64,000 nt of DNA from Monomorium pharaonis (GCF_013373865.1 NC_050473.1:15160597-15224596); one strand, 5' to 3'; positions 13,285 to 26,500 are shown, counted from the first letter of the stretch. Numbers and translations: made by a program. Notes: generated by a model from the letters alone, not told the origin.

Positions 13285-14877
13285 GCGCCTACTTGCTCTC
13301 TTCCCTCTTGTGCGCGCGCGCGCGCGGCAGCCTCTCGAATTTCGCACCTACGCAGACGACGACCGGCGCCTCGACGTCAACCTCCGTCATCACACGATCA
13401 CCGTTAATCACTCGTTCAACGAGGCGCTCCCGACTGACGGCGCCGTCGGCGCCGCGCCGCGGGTCGAGCCGAGCCGCGTCGACTCGCGCGCATGCGTGTC
13501 TCGCGGATTGGTACCGTCCTTACCGACTACGGGGAACGAAGAGAACTTTTCTTATCTCGGAACGCGGTCGGTGCTACAGGTTTCTTTATTTTTGCGAACG
13601 AAATTATCAAACACGGTACGTCAATCGAAATCCGAATAAAAGAAATTGAAAATGTTCCAGAGGAAGATTCACCGAGTTTCCAGTGAGTCAGTCTTCTTTT
13701 TTTTTTTTGTTATACAATTACGGTGAGAATAACTCAAAACGCCGAAATATATATAATAGAGTAATATCTTTTTTTGTAATATAGAATTATTTTTTTAAAA
13801 AGAAATACCCTTATAATCCTTTGTCATGTGTACTTTATATTATAAATGTTATAATATTGATCTTATATCATTAAATATTAAATGTAAGCTAGAAATTCCT
13901 CGGTGGTTCTGGGCGATCGCTCATCCCGCGTTAAAAAACAATTTCGGAGTCGCTCTCGGGTGTCTGAAAAAATAATCGGCATGTGGCGACTTGGTCCCGC
14001 GCGAGAACGTTAAAATTGAAGTTTATGAATAATTCGCCGGGACGTTGCAACCGACGCTGAAGGAATTTTCCTTTCCTTTTTTTTTTTCTTTTTATTGCGG
14101 CACAAAGTTGCATCCGCCGGGGGTGGCCCGCGAAACGGTAAATTTTCATGCAAATCCTCCGGCGTCGCCGACCGAGTCACTAAATGACGATCGCCATTAT
14201 CTCTCGCGGGAGTCCCCTCCCTTCCAAAAGGGGTTGGAATAGTAAGGGAGAAACGAAAGAGCGACAGGTCCCACCGTCGCGGCCGTCGTCGGTGGATGGG
14301 GGAGTTTTAAAGCTTGAAAGCCTCCCCGACTGGCGCGGCCACTTTGCGGCCAACGATGGATTTAGCAGACGACAGACGAATAAAGAAGAGCGCATCGGAC
14401 GCTTTAATTATCAAGGCGATTTAATGGAATTATGACGTGGGATTTGGACGAACGTAGGGGGATGTATACACGTGGAAAACGGCGAGACTAGATTAATAAT
14501 TGCGAGCGCAGTGTATAATAAAACAAAGACTAAATACATAAAATAATTTGTATTATTGCTTTATATTTGTGTATATTGTAACAAAATCGTAACGTTTCTT
14601 TACGAGCCGTTTCCGTTTTAACTCGCTGTGCAACGTGTGCAAAACAGGAGCTCTCCGAAATACCATGCCGCGTGAGATCCTCCGCTTCTGCCTCACGCAT
14701 CGCGCATTCTGCGCGCCGCGTGTTCGCATTTGCGCAGATAAACGCGAATGGAGAAAAACACTCCCCGGGATTGTCACGGAGGTTGACCGCAGGCGGCGGC
14801 AAATACGGCGTAAAGCGCGCCCGCGGTTCATAAAAAAATAAATGAGAGAGAGGAGATTAAAGTACCTGCACGGAGAG

Positions 14878-14884
<7 letters not shown>

Positions 14885-14928
<44 letters not shown>
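14885..14928. repeat. (GA)n microsatellite
   Basis: About 44 bases of nearly pure GA dinucleotides in the interval between the helicase and P4HA. No associated gene feature was seen. Confidence 0.9.
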
Positions 14929-14931
<3 letters not shown>

Positions 14932-17790
14932 TCCGGAGTACACGAGCACGTCCTTTTACCGCTGGAATTTAAGCTGGGAAAACTCGTACCTTAATAATTA
15001 CGCTACAATTTTTTTGTGACGGACGCACTCCGACCTCGTTGTCTTCCGCGTGAAAAGAGCTCGTACTCCGGAAGTAAATTCCGGAGCGGAGCGCAACTTT
15101 TTTCTATTTCCCTTATAATACTCGGGGTCGCTCTTACTTAGCAGCCCTCATCCTTTGTCTTTGGAGTCGTCCTCCCGACGTTTGCATCCGCACGTGAACT
15201 CGAGGAGATTAGCGTCTCGCGCAGGGGGGTGGTAGCCGCCGGCCTCGCGCGCAACTCTCCCCCGCTAAAATACAATCTTGTCTTTCTCTCCTGTCGAGAT
15301 CAAAGAAGCGGAAGAAGGTTTGCGCGACGAATCGCCGTCGGGGTGCGACGGGCGCGACGACGGCGGTGTCAGCCGCGTCGAAAAGGGGTGGATGAGGGAC
15401 GAGAGCGAAAACCACGACACGGGCGCAAAACCGAGACCGATCATCCATCCCCTTTTCGAGCCGCATGCCGCCGCCGCCTCGCGTATCGTTAATTAAAATC
15501 TGTCGTCGGCGAGACGCGTGCGACCGCCGCTGTATAGCTGCGAGGGAACGCTGCTGACACGACAGCCCGGGGAGGAACGGGGTGAAAAATCGCGCTAACG
15601 AGACGGCTTTCGTTATTGGCTCGACGCTGCGCTACAAAGAACTGTATCGTTATCGGGGAAGGGAAGAGAACGGGCGCGAAAGGGAGAGAGAAAGAGAAAG
15701 AGGAAAAAAAGGAAGAGCGTGAGACCGGATCTGTCTTTCGCACGATGCTCCGTTTTTAATAAAGCCGTATCGAGACGTGTCATTTAGCCGTGAGCGTTCT
15801 CCCTGTAACGGGCATCTCTCCCGGATCGTGACGTTACGGGAGAGCGGATTGTACGACGTACGCCTGTGATACGAGATAAATCGCCAGGATAACCTGTTCA
15901 ATTCCACACGAGGTGGAACCAATCCTATCGCGCGCGTAGCGAACGTCGACGTTATATATTAAAAAAAAAGATACGTATTTTTTTTTATTTTTTCCGACAC
16001 ACAAGGGTAGTTCTTTCCCTTCCACTTCGACACTCTGCTTCATCTTTGAAAATAACGATAAGCCGAACAACACAGTCATGAAGTTTTCGCCTTGACGAAT
16101 GAATGTGACGAAATATCCTTTAAAATCCTTTAGAGTACCCACGAGGACCGCTCTGTACACCATAGGGCCTTTGCAATTAAATAATTAAATCGAAAGATCG
16201 GTGCCTCGGTGCCGAAGCGTAGGACACGTCGCGGAGAACCCTTTCGTTTCAATTACCGTCGGCTCGAGTGGAAGCCGGTTTCCTAATGAAAAATCATTGC
16301 GGTTCCTCGGGAGCGAACGCAAGAGCACTTTCGGCGATACGTGTGCCGGCGCGACGCATCCCGTGTACTCGTACATACTCATTAATTATATTTGCGGCGC
16401 CGATTCACCGCGCCGATGCACTTAAGCGATCATAAATAATGCGCGCGCGCGCACACTCCGCCCCGCTTTCCTCGGGGGATGTGGCGGATTAAGATCCATC
16501 AGCGCGGCGATGACGCAATTCGGTTATCGACGGATTTATTCGGACCGCAATGATTTTGATGCTCAAAGCGGAATTCGCAATACTCGCGGCAGCTGCAAAT
16601 GTCAGTCAGGCGGCCGTGTGTACGTCGGAGAGACGAGACAAAGAGTGAAGAGTCACGCGCACCTGCCGCGTTTATTCCCGTAATTTATATGACTCCTATC
16701 GTTCATATACCTCCGCCAACGATCGACCTGTCGCGGACCATCCACGTTGATTCACGTGACGATTCCTCGTTTCGCGATTGGCCGGACCACTCGTTGAGAT
16801 TGCATATTGGAGATTTTATCGATCGAAGAAAACTATGATTAATATGAAAGTTAACTTATGTTTTATTAATGTAACATACGCCTCTGTTTATCCCCTTTGA
16901 AAGATAAAGATTTGTCTGTACGTGACAATTTCCACGCGTTTTCTCTTCTTCAGCAATTATTAAGAGTAAGAGAACCGTTGTATTTCTTTTCTTTCTATTA
17001 TTTGCACGTGTTACATACTTCGTTCAGTGTTTTCTAAAAATAATGTCAGTTGCAATACAGACCGCAGATATATAAACAAGAAATATACTCTTCCCTGCTC
17101 CTTTACATATTCTGCACCTTCGTCTTCTTTCCCTCCTCAATGCTGGTTCCCTTTTACCTCATTTCCATACCTATATCTGATATATTTATTCTCACTCGCA
17201 AAATTTTACAGCTACGCTCACAGAATGAATTATTACAAAGAATGCGGTAAATGTATCTTTCCCGATTCGATATATCTCTGCGAGGGAAAAGAAAATCATT
17301 AGTTTCCCCCGACTTTCGTTCGTGAGAGGACTGACTTATGTCTTCTCCCGCGGTGATGCACTTCTGTCACGACTTCTTCCTCGGCGCGAGATGCTCGGAG
17401 GTGCTGTCTCGGTCAGACGGAGATTCTCATTGGGTTTTTAGCGCGAGAAAGTTCTCCCTTTCCACCCCTTCGCGTCTCGGTTATACATTAAACGCGAGAA
17501 CGAATCGACAGGGACGTCTATTCCGGAGATTTGCGACGCGAGATAAGTCGTCTCTTTCTACTTCTCCTCTTCCTCCTCCTCTCGAGAGGACGTCCCGCCG
17601 CGTTGTCGAGCGACGTTGCCGAGGACAATGGTGTCGCCAGGTGTCGGAAACGTCTCCGTCATTCGCCGCGGGTTTGATATCGCGATAGAATCACACCCCG
17701 ATTGCAATTGAAGAAGACGGAACGGGATGTTCCTTCCCTTTTCGTGATGATAAGAAAAGTTATCGTTGCCTCTTTCTCTTCTCTTCTCTT

Positions 17791-17796
<6 letters not shown>

Positions 17797-17834
<38 letters not shown>
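17797..17834. repeat. (TC)n microsatellite
   Basis: CT dinucleotide run preceded by TTCTC pentamer repeats at about 17776-17798. Simple sequence. Confidence 0.9.
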
Positions 17835-17838
<4 letters not shown>

Positions 17839-18020
17839 CATTTGCATGACCCCGAATTACTTGATGACTGTACGGATACCACGCTGTATTAATTGGAGAA
17901 CGGAATTCTTCTAAGCAGAATGATAACTTTTTTTATTTGATTCAGCGATGGAATAAATTCTGTGCTTTTGTTTCGAAATAAATCAATTTCATCGTTTCAT
18001 TCCATTTAGTAAAAGAGTTA

Positions 18021-18175
18021 GTGTGAAATGTAACAAGTGTCCCAAATTTGTATTAATTTGACGCAAAATAAATATGTTGAAAAATAACACAAATATGTAA
18101 AAAATTAATACAAGAAATGTAACACTTTAATATAATTCGGAATAAGTAAATTTCTTGAGTAAATTTAACACTTAT
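18021..18175 (+). repeat. Interspersed repeat family R2, copy 1
   Basis: AT-rich block with AATGTAACA, TGTCCCAAA, GCAAAATAAATATGTT, AATAACACAAATATGTAA, AAATTAATACAAG and TGTAACAC in this order. The reverse complement of 58917-59090 shows the same series with about the same spacing, continuing into a TTTCTT..AAATTTAACA segment. It is a non-coding, probably non-autonomous element. Confidence 0.6.
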
Positions 18176-18307
18176 AATAATAATTAAATTAACACGTGGT
18201 TTTATTTTTTACTTATTTATATCTTATTATTATACGATTTAAAATTATACTACTAAGAGATATTATATTTCTTATTTGGTACTAGTTTGCACATGGTGAG
18301 CAACTTT

Positions 18308-18488
18308 AAAACATCGTCGTATTATATGAATGAATAATTTATTTGTTTCATATATTATTATATAATATTATATTAAAACATCGTCCATTATATGAATGAA
18401 TGATTTATTTGTTTCATATATTATTATATTACGTTAAAACATCATCTATTATATGACGAATAATTTATTTGTTTCATATATTATTATA
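18308..18488. repeat. Three tandem copies of a ~60-bp unit
   Basis: Each unit begins TTAAAACATC, followed by a TATTATATGA stretch and a TTATTTGTTTCATATATTAT tail. Units start near 18308, 18373 and 18434. Copies differ by a few substitutions and small indels (AATGAATGA versus CGAATAA). The array directly abuts the element at 18488-19425. Confidence 0.8.
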
Positions 18489-19425
18489 CTAGCTATGCCC
18501 TGCCACGCGTTGCTGTGGCTCTCTATTCTTATGCTACGTTTTTTTCAAATTTTCTTTGCTTTCGTTGTTTAACTTTCAAGAGCCTTGCTTTACTGTTGCT
18601 CTTTTTATTTTATTTTTAAATAAGCATTTATCTATCTTTAATAAATTTAATATTCATTTATTCACGTACTTCTAACTTTTTTTCTAAAAGCTGCCATGGA
18701 TTTAGAAATCCATTTAAAAGACTGTTTTAAACAAGTTCCTTTTTTTCAATAAAATAACAGCCATCTTTATTTTTCTTATTACCTTAATTTAAACACAATG
18801 AAACATTCTTCGCCTCTTCTGGTCTCTCCCCGTCTCTCGTGATCTCTCCCCGTCTCTGCCGGTCTCTCCCCGTCTCTCCCGGTCTCTCCCCGTCTCTCCC
18901 GGTCTCTCCCCGTCTCTCCTCGTCACTCCTGGGCTCTCCCCGTCTCTACTCGTCTCTCCCGGTCTCTCCTCGTCTCTCCCAGTCTCTCCCCATCTCTACC
19001 CGTCTCTCCCCGTCTCTCCCGGTCTTTCCCCGTTTCTCTCCGTCTCTCCCGGTCTCTCCCCGTCTCTCCCGGTCTCTCCTTGTCTCTCCCCGTCTCTCCT
19101 CGTCTCTCCTCGTTTCTCCCGGTCTCTCCCCGTCTCTCCCGGTCTCTCGCTGTCTCTCACGGTCTCTCCCCGTCTCTCCCGGTCTCTCCCCGTCTCTCCC
19201 CGTCTCAATGTGTCAAAATTTCAATAATATTAATGAAAAACTATTTTTTACACTTAAATTATGGCCATCATTTTTTAAACACACGGTATTTCCAAAATCA
19301 GACCCCATAAGAACACTCCCGGTTATGGAATGCAACGTTGTGTCAAAATTTCAAAGCAATCGGTGAAAAACTTACGGAGATCTTAGATGACGAACAAACA
19401 TTTACATTTTTATTTATATAGATTA
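18488..19425 (+). mobile_element. Likely non-autonomous element carrying an internal minisatellite
   Basis: The 5' boundary reads CTAGCTATGCCCTGCCACGC. The 3' boundary is GTGTCAAAATTTCAAAGC, then ATCGGTGAAAAAC, and an AT-rich TTTATTTATATAGATT end. A partly degenerate copy of the GTGTCAAAATTTCAA motif precedes it at about 19210, so the 3' part may be partly duplicated. The TATTAT-rich flanks on both sides are compatible with a short target duplication. I recognise the style of ending from interspersed repeats in other insects but cannot name the class. No transposase or reverse transcriptase frame is present. Confidence 0.5.
18820..19206. repeat. 20-bp minisatellite (GGTCTCTCCCCGTCTCTCCC)
   Basis: About nineteen imperfect copies of a 20-base unit that is itself a near-duplication of a 10-base CGTCTCTCCC unit. 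The strand is strongly pyrimidine-only. It reads through as Ser-Pro-Arg-Leu-rich frames on one strand and Arg-Glu-Thr-Gly-rich frames on the other; neither looks like a protein. Confidence 0.9.
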
Positions 19426-19646
19426 TTATCTTTTATTACTTTTTTTATGTTATGAATTAGACATATATTACAAATCCGATCGCATCCAAGGGAAGTTTAA
19501 CGCATGTGGATCTTTTACATGCTTCGTTGCGTTTCCGTTTGGAAGCTGTTTTCTAAATTGAATTCAAGCGAGGCGAGCGGCTAAGATTAATTTTTCCTTT
19601 TTCCTCGCAACTTTTTTCAGCTAATCGGAAAAGGTTTTCCTTTCAG

Positions 19647-22600
19647 GAACGTGGAAGGCTACGCGAAAGAGCACGAGGAGGCGTCCAGGAACATCCAGCA
19701 GTACCTGTCGAATCCTATAAACGCTTATCTGCTGGTGAAACGGCTGACCACCGACTGGAAAAAGGTCGAGGAACTGATAACCGAGGACGTCGGCAAGTCC
19801 TTCGTCGCGAACATCACGAATTCCAGAAGCGACCTAAAATTCCCAACCGACGAGGACCTGAATGGAGCCGCAGTCGCTTTGATGAGGCTGCAGGACACGT
19901 ACAAGCTCGAGACCGCGCAAGTTGCGAGGGGCGTCCTGAATGGGGTGCAATACAGCACCGGATTGACCGGTACGTACTTTAGCATCCCTCCTCTCGTGTA
20001 AGCTGTATGACTCAATTTATGTTACGGGTATCCCGGAATCCTTATGCGTCAAACGATCCTTTCAATCGGAAGTAAATGTCAGTCCCCGTATCGAAGAAAT
20101 TATTTAATGTAGCGCAGATGCGCGCTGCCTCTGGTTCCCCTTTTGCTTGAAAATTTAATTAAAATTCTCCGCGAACGTTTCGCAAAACTACGCTTTTGCG
20201 GGAGAACCGTGTTTTTCCTGACGTAACGTCAAATTCTGACTGAGAAGAGCGGGTTCGTTGCGCCACAAAGAGTCACTCGCGTAAGAATAAATTTTACAAT
20301 GGTCGCTCGGTTTTGACGGTATGAAAAAAAAACCGTACAATAGGCAGGAGAGCCGAGAGGTTTCGCTTGCTGCAAAGAAAGACGAAAAGCGCGCTTTGCG
20401 ATAGGAGGGGGTAGGAGTTTTGCGGAAGGAAAATTAATTAACGAACTAACTTTTCCGCTATCAGTATGCCGCGCTCGCGTGCTTTCCGCTGCGAGCCGAA
20501 TAAAAAGAAATTCAATAGAACGCAATCCAGATTGCCTCGCGAGAAAGGGCGGTTCAATGGAACGCCGACTGAATGTGCGCGTTTTCGAATCTATAAATAT
20601 CTTCACGGGAAAAAAGAACATTGCTATTTTGAAAACATTTTTATTCATAATACGTAAACATCGAGATTAGAAGTTACACGGCATTAAATAAATATACTGT
20701 TGCGTTTTCAAAGAGAAATATTTTCATATTATTAAAATAAGAATATTTAATCTATTCTTTCTAATTTCTCTATGTAAATAAAAACATTTTTCACGTAGAG
20801 AAACGATTAAAATCGATTTAATTGCATTGTTAAATACGTTATTGGAAAAATTTAATGAAAGTTTAATACATGGGAATAAAGATTCTCAATTTTGTTCTAA
20901 AGGTTAAAATTATGTATTGTTGCTTGTGAAATAATGATTGCATTTTACTTTGATACTAATTTTTTCTGTGTTTTATACGTTTTACTTTTCACGTATGACA
21001 ATTGTACATTTTAGCGAGCGATTGCTTCGAACTGGGCCGACAGTCTTATCACAATCGCGACTACTATCACACAGTGCTGTGGATGCAGGAGGCCATGGAC
21101 CGCTTGCAGGAGGAACAGAACACCACGAGCACTTCCAAGCCCGATATCCTGGAGTATTTGGCGTTTTCGACGTACATGCAAGGTTTTGAACAGTAAATTA
21201 TATTATGCACGAGGGCACGGGACTATTTCTAAGGAAAAAGCCCGCGCTCTCCTCTGGCAGCAACGTTTCAAATATGTTATTCCGTTTTTATCGCCGGGCA
21301 GGTAATGTCGCCCGTGCTTTGAGCATGACGAACGAGCTGCTCGAATTGGTGCCGACGCACGAGAGAGCGTTGGGAAACCGCGCGTATTACCAAAAAGAGA
21401 TCCAAAGCAAGGCGAGTCAGTCGAAAAAGAAGCGAGGCGAGGACGGGAAGGATGATACAGCGATACCTGAACAGGTGAAGGACCACCCGCGATCGGAAAC
21501 AACTATTTCACTAAATTCCAATGTTCCTTAAGCGTTTTTTTTTGTTTTAAATAACTCGAATGTCCGAATCAAAGTAGTCCGCTATTTAGGGATAAAATAA
21601 ATCGTTCTTCTCGAAAATCTAGTCGGCGATAGGGTGGGAAAAGAAATGTAAAGATTGAAAGTAGAGATAAATGACTTGCCTTTCATTGACAAATCGATAT
21701 GAAATATATAATTATTATAGATTATCCGAATAATATTTATATCTATTCAAAAAGGTTGACGATATTGTTTAATGAAAATTTCAATTTTTTACTTTCATTT
21801 TCAACTTTTTTGTCTCCCTTTCTACATCTATTGCCGATTAGATTTTTGAAAAAGTATTTCCAAATTACAAAGTTTTAGAGCAGAAACCACGGGACGTTGG
21901 AAACGCAATTTTATTAAAAGTAACAGGAGTGCGCGTTTTAAACAATTATTGAATTCTCTGTAAAAAAAAATTAATTTGTCTGTTTATCTCGCGATTAGCG
22001 CGAAAGATACCGCTAACAACTCTGGAGAACTTTCCACTATTTTCGTCGGCCGTTATTTCCGCAAAATCCCGAGAAGCGATCTCCAGTTTTCCGCGAGCGT
22101 CCCTAAAGTTCGTTATCGCGCTTGCAGAACTTCACTGTCGCGGAGGAAAGGGTGAAAACGTGGGAGGAAATGACGGAGAGAGAGAGGTATGAGATGCTTT
22201 GTCGCGGTGAAGTGTCTATCCCGCCGGAGGTGGAGAAGAATCTCAAGTGCCGTTACGTCGACCGTGGAATTCCCTTTCTGAAGATCGCGCCGTTCAAGGA
22301 AGAGGAGGCATATCTGGATCCGAGAATAGTCGTGTATCACAACGTGATCTACGATGAGGAAATCGAAACGATCAAGCGGATGGCTCAGCCTAGGGTAAAT
22401 AGTCCGCGTAATCGGAGATTATTGCTCGTTGCGAAACAAATTCCTCCTACGATTCAACGCCGAATAGTGGTCGAATTCTTGCTAGAAAATTATTAACACA
22501 GATTTAAGTATTTATCCTGTTTAATATAAAAATACGAAATACTTAACAAATTGAAATTTAAAAACCTAGAAAATATAAAATTTTAAGCGATTATATTGTT

Positions 22601-23583
22601 TTGTAGAATTTTGTTCAGCTTTCTTAAAATTTCGACCACTGTGCGCCGTGTGTATATTGTGTTTGTTTTCGCGCGCACGACGCGAAATTGCAGAGAATTC
22701 CAGAAGATAATGACAATTACATGTTACAGTTTAAGCGCGCCACGGTGCAGAATTACAAGACCGGTGCCTTAGAAATAGCAAATTACAGAATCAGCAAGAG
22801 CGCCTGGCTTCAGGAGCACGAACACAAGCACGTGGCGGCAGTAAGCAAACGCGTGGAGCACATGACGAGTATGTCCGTGGAGACGGCCGAGGAACTTCAG
22901 GTTGTTAATTACGGCATCGGCGGCCACTATGAGCCACATTTCGACTTTGCAAGGGTAAATTCGCTATAAGGAGCAATCAAGGAGCGTCCTTCCGCACTTG
23001 CCAGCTCTTTGCCGCAACATTAATTAATGCCATTTCACATTTACAGAAAGAGGAGACGAATGCGTTCAAGAGCCTCGGGACTGGCAACAGAATTGCAACA
23101 GTTCTGTATTACGTAAGTTCCAATTCTGTGCGGTTTAACTTGCTACGCGTTGATATCACGGAACGATAATTTGACGTTGTCGCATTGTCTACAGATGAGC
23201 GATGTCGAACAGGGAGGCGGCACCGTGTTCACTGCCATTAACATATCACTTTGGCCGAGGAAGGGTAGCGCGGCGTTTTGGCATAATCTGAAACCTAATG
23301 GCGAAGGGGACTTTAAAACCAGACATGCGGCCTGCCCAGTACTTACAGGATCGAAGTGGGGTACGTAAAACTTAAAGTTTATTCACTGTAAGAAATATCT
23401 TGTAAGATTGTTGAGAATTTTTCATACTTTAAATTTATTAAAAACTTATACTTTTTAGTTTTTTAATATTAGTTTTATCTTTTTTTAGTGGCAAACAAAT
23501 GGCTACACGAAAGAGGTCAGGAATTTCACAGACCGTGTACGTTGGAGAATCAAGCAACGGACGAGGTGGACGTCAGGCACTGA
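19647..23583 (+). CDS. P4HA: Collagen prolyl 4-hydroxylase alpha subunit (5' partial)
   Basis: Eight exons: 19647-19969, 21015-21182, 21302-21474, 22128-22394, 22730-22954, 23047-23112, 23195-23360 and 23489-23583. Together they give about 494 residues. The enzyme hydroxylates proline in Xaa-Pro-Gly repeats of procollagen in the ER lumen, using Fe(II), 2-oxoglutarate and ascorbate. The N-terminal dimerisation part includes NPINAYLLVKRLTTDW. The second and third exons form the TPR-like peptide-binding domain. In the catalytic domain the iron ligands are the His and Asp of EPHFDF and the His of TRHAACPV; the 2-oxoglutarate-binding Lys is ten residues after that His, in GSKW. The first located exon starts with the last base of a split codon, so at least one upstream exon (signal peptide and first coiled part) is missing. 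The acceptor at 22730 rather than 22694 was chosen because it restores family spacing (QPR-FKRAT). No C-terminal KDEL-type signal is present, as usual for this subunit. Confidence 0.95.
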
Positions 23584-26500
23584 GGAGAGCGTCGCTCAAC
23601 TGCGAGACAGAAGTAATAGAAAAGAAGCCACGATAAATAAGATAGAAGAAGTACCAAGAAACACCTCGAGATTTCTGCTCTGAATAAAGAGACATTTTAT
23701 TCTCGGGAACCCCGGTGACTCCGTGAAGAAGTGCGCGCGATACGAATACGCGGTCGTTTAAGAACGAGCGAGAACGTTTCACGTGTCGCAAAAAGCGACA
23801 GTGCAATTTAGATGTAGGTAAGCGAGCCGTGCGAGAGAATGCCGCTCTCGCCGCCGTTCGCCGAGAAAGAACCCGTCACTCCGGCGCGCGCGCACACAAA
23901 TCGTGTAGCTTGACATTCGTGCCGCGGACCACCGCGCGATGATCTTTCTTGTTCATCGTGGAACGCGATCCCTCGCATTTACGACGGCGATTAACGTTTC
24001 CTTAATCTTCTCGACGCCGCAGGCGAAAATCGCGCAGAAAGAGGCAGCGTGAAGCAGCTCATCCGAGCGAAATTAATCGGCTGCATTGTTTCTTCCGCGC
24101 GCTTCTCCCTTTGAAGCGGAAATCCTGTGGGGCGTGCGGAGAGATTACCGCCGCGCGAATCGCAGCAATTTACTATGTAACAAAATTGCTCTTTATACTA
24201 CGAACTGATCCGCATGCGTTTTGTTTGTAGTCCGATCCAGCGTTGTCCGCGCGCAGTTCGTCATTTTGCAGTTTACATCTACGGCGAACATACCGCAAAG
24301 TAATCGTTTCGAATTAAATGCGTGATATAACCGTGAAATGAACCGATAATGAATATGTAAAGCAGAAAAAAAAATAAAAGAACATTTCGGAAATTCTTTT
24401 GCTTAAACAAATGAAACAACAAAGAACGCAGGAGGAAAAGAAGAAAAAGAAGAATCCTCATAATTGCGTCAGTTTGTTATACGCGGAGTTATCGTCGTTT
24501 AAACGGGCTTTCCGGGTAGCGAGAGCGAGACTCGCTCCGTTCACCGTTCGTCAACGCGTAACGTTAATTGTTTCTACGAAAGAAATAACCGACATTAATA
24601 AGATATTACACTACGTATCATAGTCAAAGCAATAATAAATTGCGCACGTTCTGGCCAGTCTCCCCTTATCGTAGTATGTAGCACGACATAGTGCAGTGAA
24701 AAGCGCGATATAACCGTTAGCCCGTAGATTAATTATAATACGAGCGCGATCGTTGTTAATGCAACCCACGAGATTGTCGCATCTCGATCACGGCGTTGTC
24801 GTGCGTTAACGAGGCCGACGATGTTTCTACAAAAAAAAGAGTATCATCTCAACAATTATTGTCTCAAGTATAATTAGGAAAATCTTTTTCAAAGAGTTTG
24901 ATAATCTTAAATAGACGCAACTTGTTGATACATGAAATAATAATTGTTGATTCAATACCTTTTTTTTGCGCTAAAACCAAAATTCTGTTCACGACAGGAC
25001 AGTTTTTTATCGGCTGTAAATAGCGAATAGCATGTTGATCCCCGTATCATCCGGTCCTTCCGATTAGGTTGTATACGAATTGTTTGTATAAAATGGACAA
25101 CACTGTCCGACGACGCTGCGCTTATTAACGATGATACGTAGCATATACGAAGATAAATCTCGCACGATCTCTTCAATTCAAAATCAACCTATTGCAGCAG
25201 AGTTAAAATTGCAGTTAATTTTATTTATGATGATAAAAAAAGTATTCGCATTATTATTGTGATAAAAAAAGCATGTTTTTCATATATAGAATGAAAAACG
25301 AGTCTAATTGAGAAATAATCCTTGAGAAAAAAATTCAAGTTTTCTTCTGCTTTCAATATAAAATTATTTTATTAACAATTAAGTATATTATTAAAAATAT
25401 AATTTATTACAAATTATTACAATATATATATAATTTTTTTATTAAAAAATTAATAATACAGCATGGATTACTTATTTCCTATGATTAATATTTGTTACTG
25501 GCTACGTTACTGGCAGTTACATCAGTTTACATGTTAAAAATTAGAGAACCGCTGCTCTATCGAATAATCATGGATGATTCCGAATATTCCGAATTGATTG
25601 TTAATAGCATCAGCCAGCACCAATTTAGATATGAAATATTAGCCTGAATCGGGATTCCAATGACGAACGTGCGCGAAGACTGGCTATCTCGATCAATTAG
25701 CACAACCGCGTATACATATATTATTTTAAAATAATGCCGTATCTTGATAGAGAAATCTATTATTTAGGTCTTTGAAAATTCCACGATAGCCCTATTAACT
25801 CATATTAGGATCGCATGTACTCAACTCTAGAATATGGCGCTTTATAATTTATGTTAAAAATAATATACTTTCTTAGCTGGGATCAACTTAGGATTAATTA
25901 GGATATTTTTAGCCTGATTTAAATATTGACCGTGATTTTTATCGATGCTATATAATATAAAATTTTTAATATGGTTTTATAAGTTTATCAGTATAAATGA
26001 TTTGTTCTCAAATTTTATAAATTTGAAATGTTGTAATAGTTCAGATTATTATATGTATATAATTCAAATAATAGAGAATCGAATTAAATTTTACCTAATT
26101 CGATTCTATTTGATTCGTATTCGATTAATTCGCACATCTCTAACAATTATTTATAAACGGTACAGAGATTACATTGTAATCTTTGCACATATTGTGAACA
26201 TCATAATGCCTTTTTTACATGTTTTATAAATTGAATTCCTTTATATCAAGTTTTAGACTTGAATTATTACTGTAAAAACTCAGTTTTAAGGACAACACGT
26301 TAGTCAGACAGAAACGTGTACGTTAAACAAGGAATAAGTTAAAGTTAGAGTTTTAACTTCAGTTAGGAAGTAAGTCTCAACCTAAAAGTAGTATTGGAAC
26401 AAAATTTTTTTATTGACCATTATACTACAGTTATTTGCTATTTTTAGGAAAAATCTGCAAAATACATTTTTTATTAATAATCTTGTATATATCACCTGGA

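Larger units (their letters stand above)
13154..19646. other. Gap between divergent HELZ-like and P4HA genes
   Basis: The helicase first exon ends here and the first located P4HA exon begins at 19647. CpG-rich DNA (13150-13560, 14640-15840, 16440-16780, 17340-17700) is mixed with AT-rich repeats. The 13.15-13.5 kb CpG-rich segment probably holds the helicase promoter. The P4HA signal-peptide exon should lie in this interval or further upstream, but no stretch translating to the expected N-terminal sequence was found. Confidence 0.6.

Noticed and set aside
12908..13639. 243-codon plus-strand frame
   Set aside because: Antisense to the HELZ first exon and its promoter, running through (TC)n and (GC)n repeats, with no ATG-supported protein-like composition.
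18839..19366. 175-codon frame rich in Ser-Pro-Arg-Leu
   Set aside because: Direct translation of the 20-bp minisatellite, not a protein.
21205..21301. In-frame 5' extension of the third P4HA exon
   Set aside because: The CAG acceptor at 21301 restores family sequence and phase; the extension is intronic.
22694..22729. Alternative P4HA exon start adding RIPEDNDNYMLQ
   Set aside because: In frame, but it breaks the family's QPR-xRAT spacing; the acceptor ending at 22729 is preferred. Alternative splicing is not excluded.
26060..26130. Possible tRNA or structured RNA from repeated GAATCGAATT words
   Set aside because: No cloverleaf arms could be paired and the words look like a degenerate repeat.
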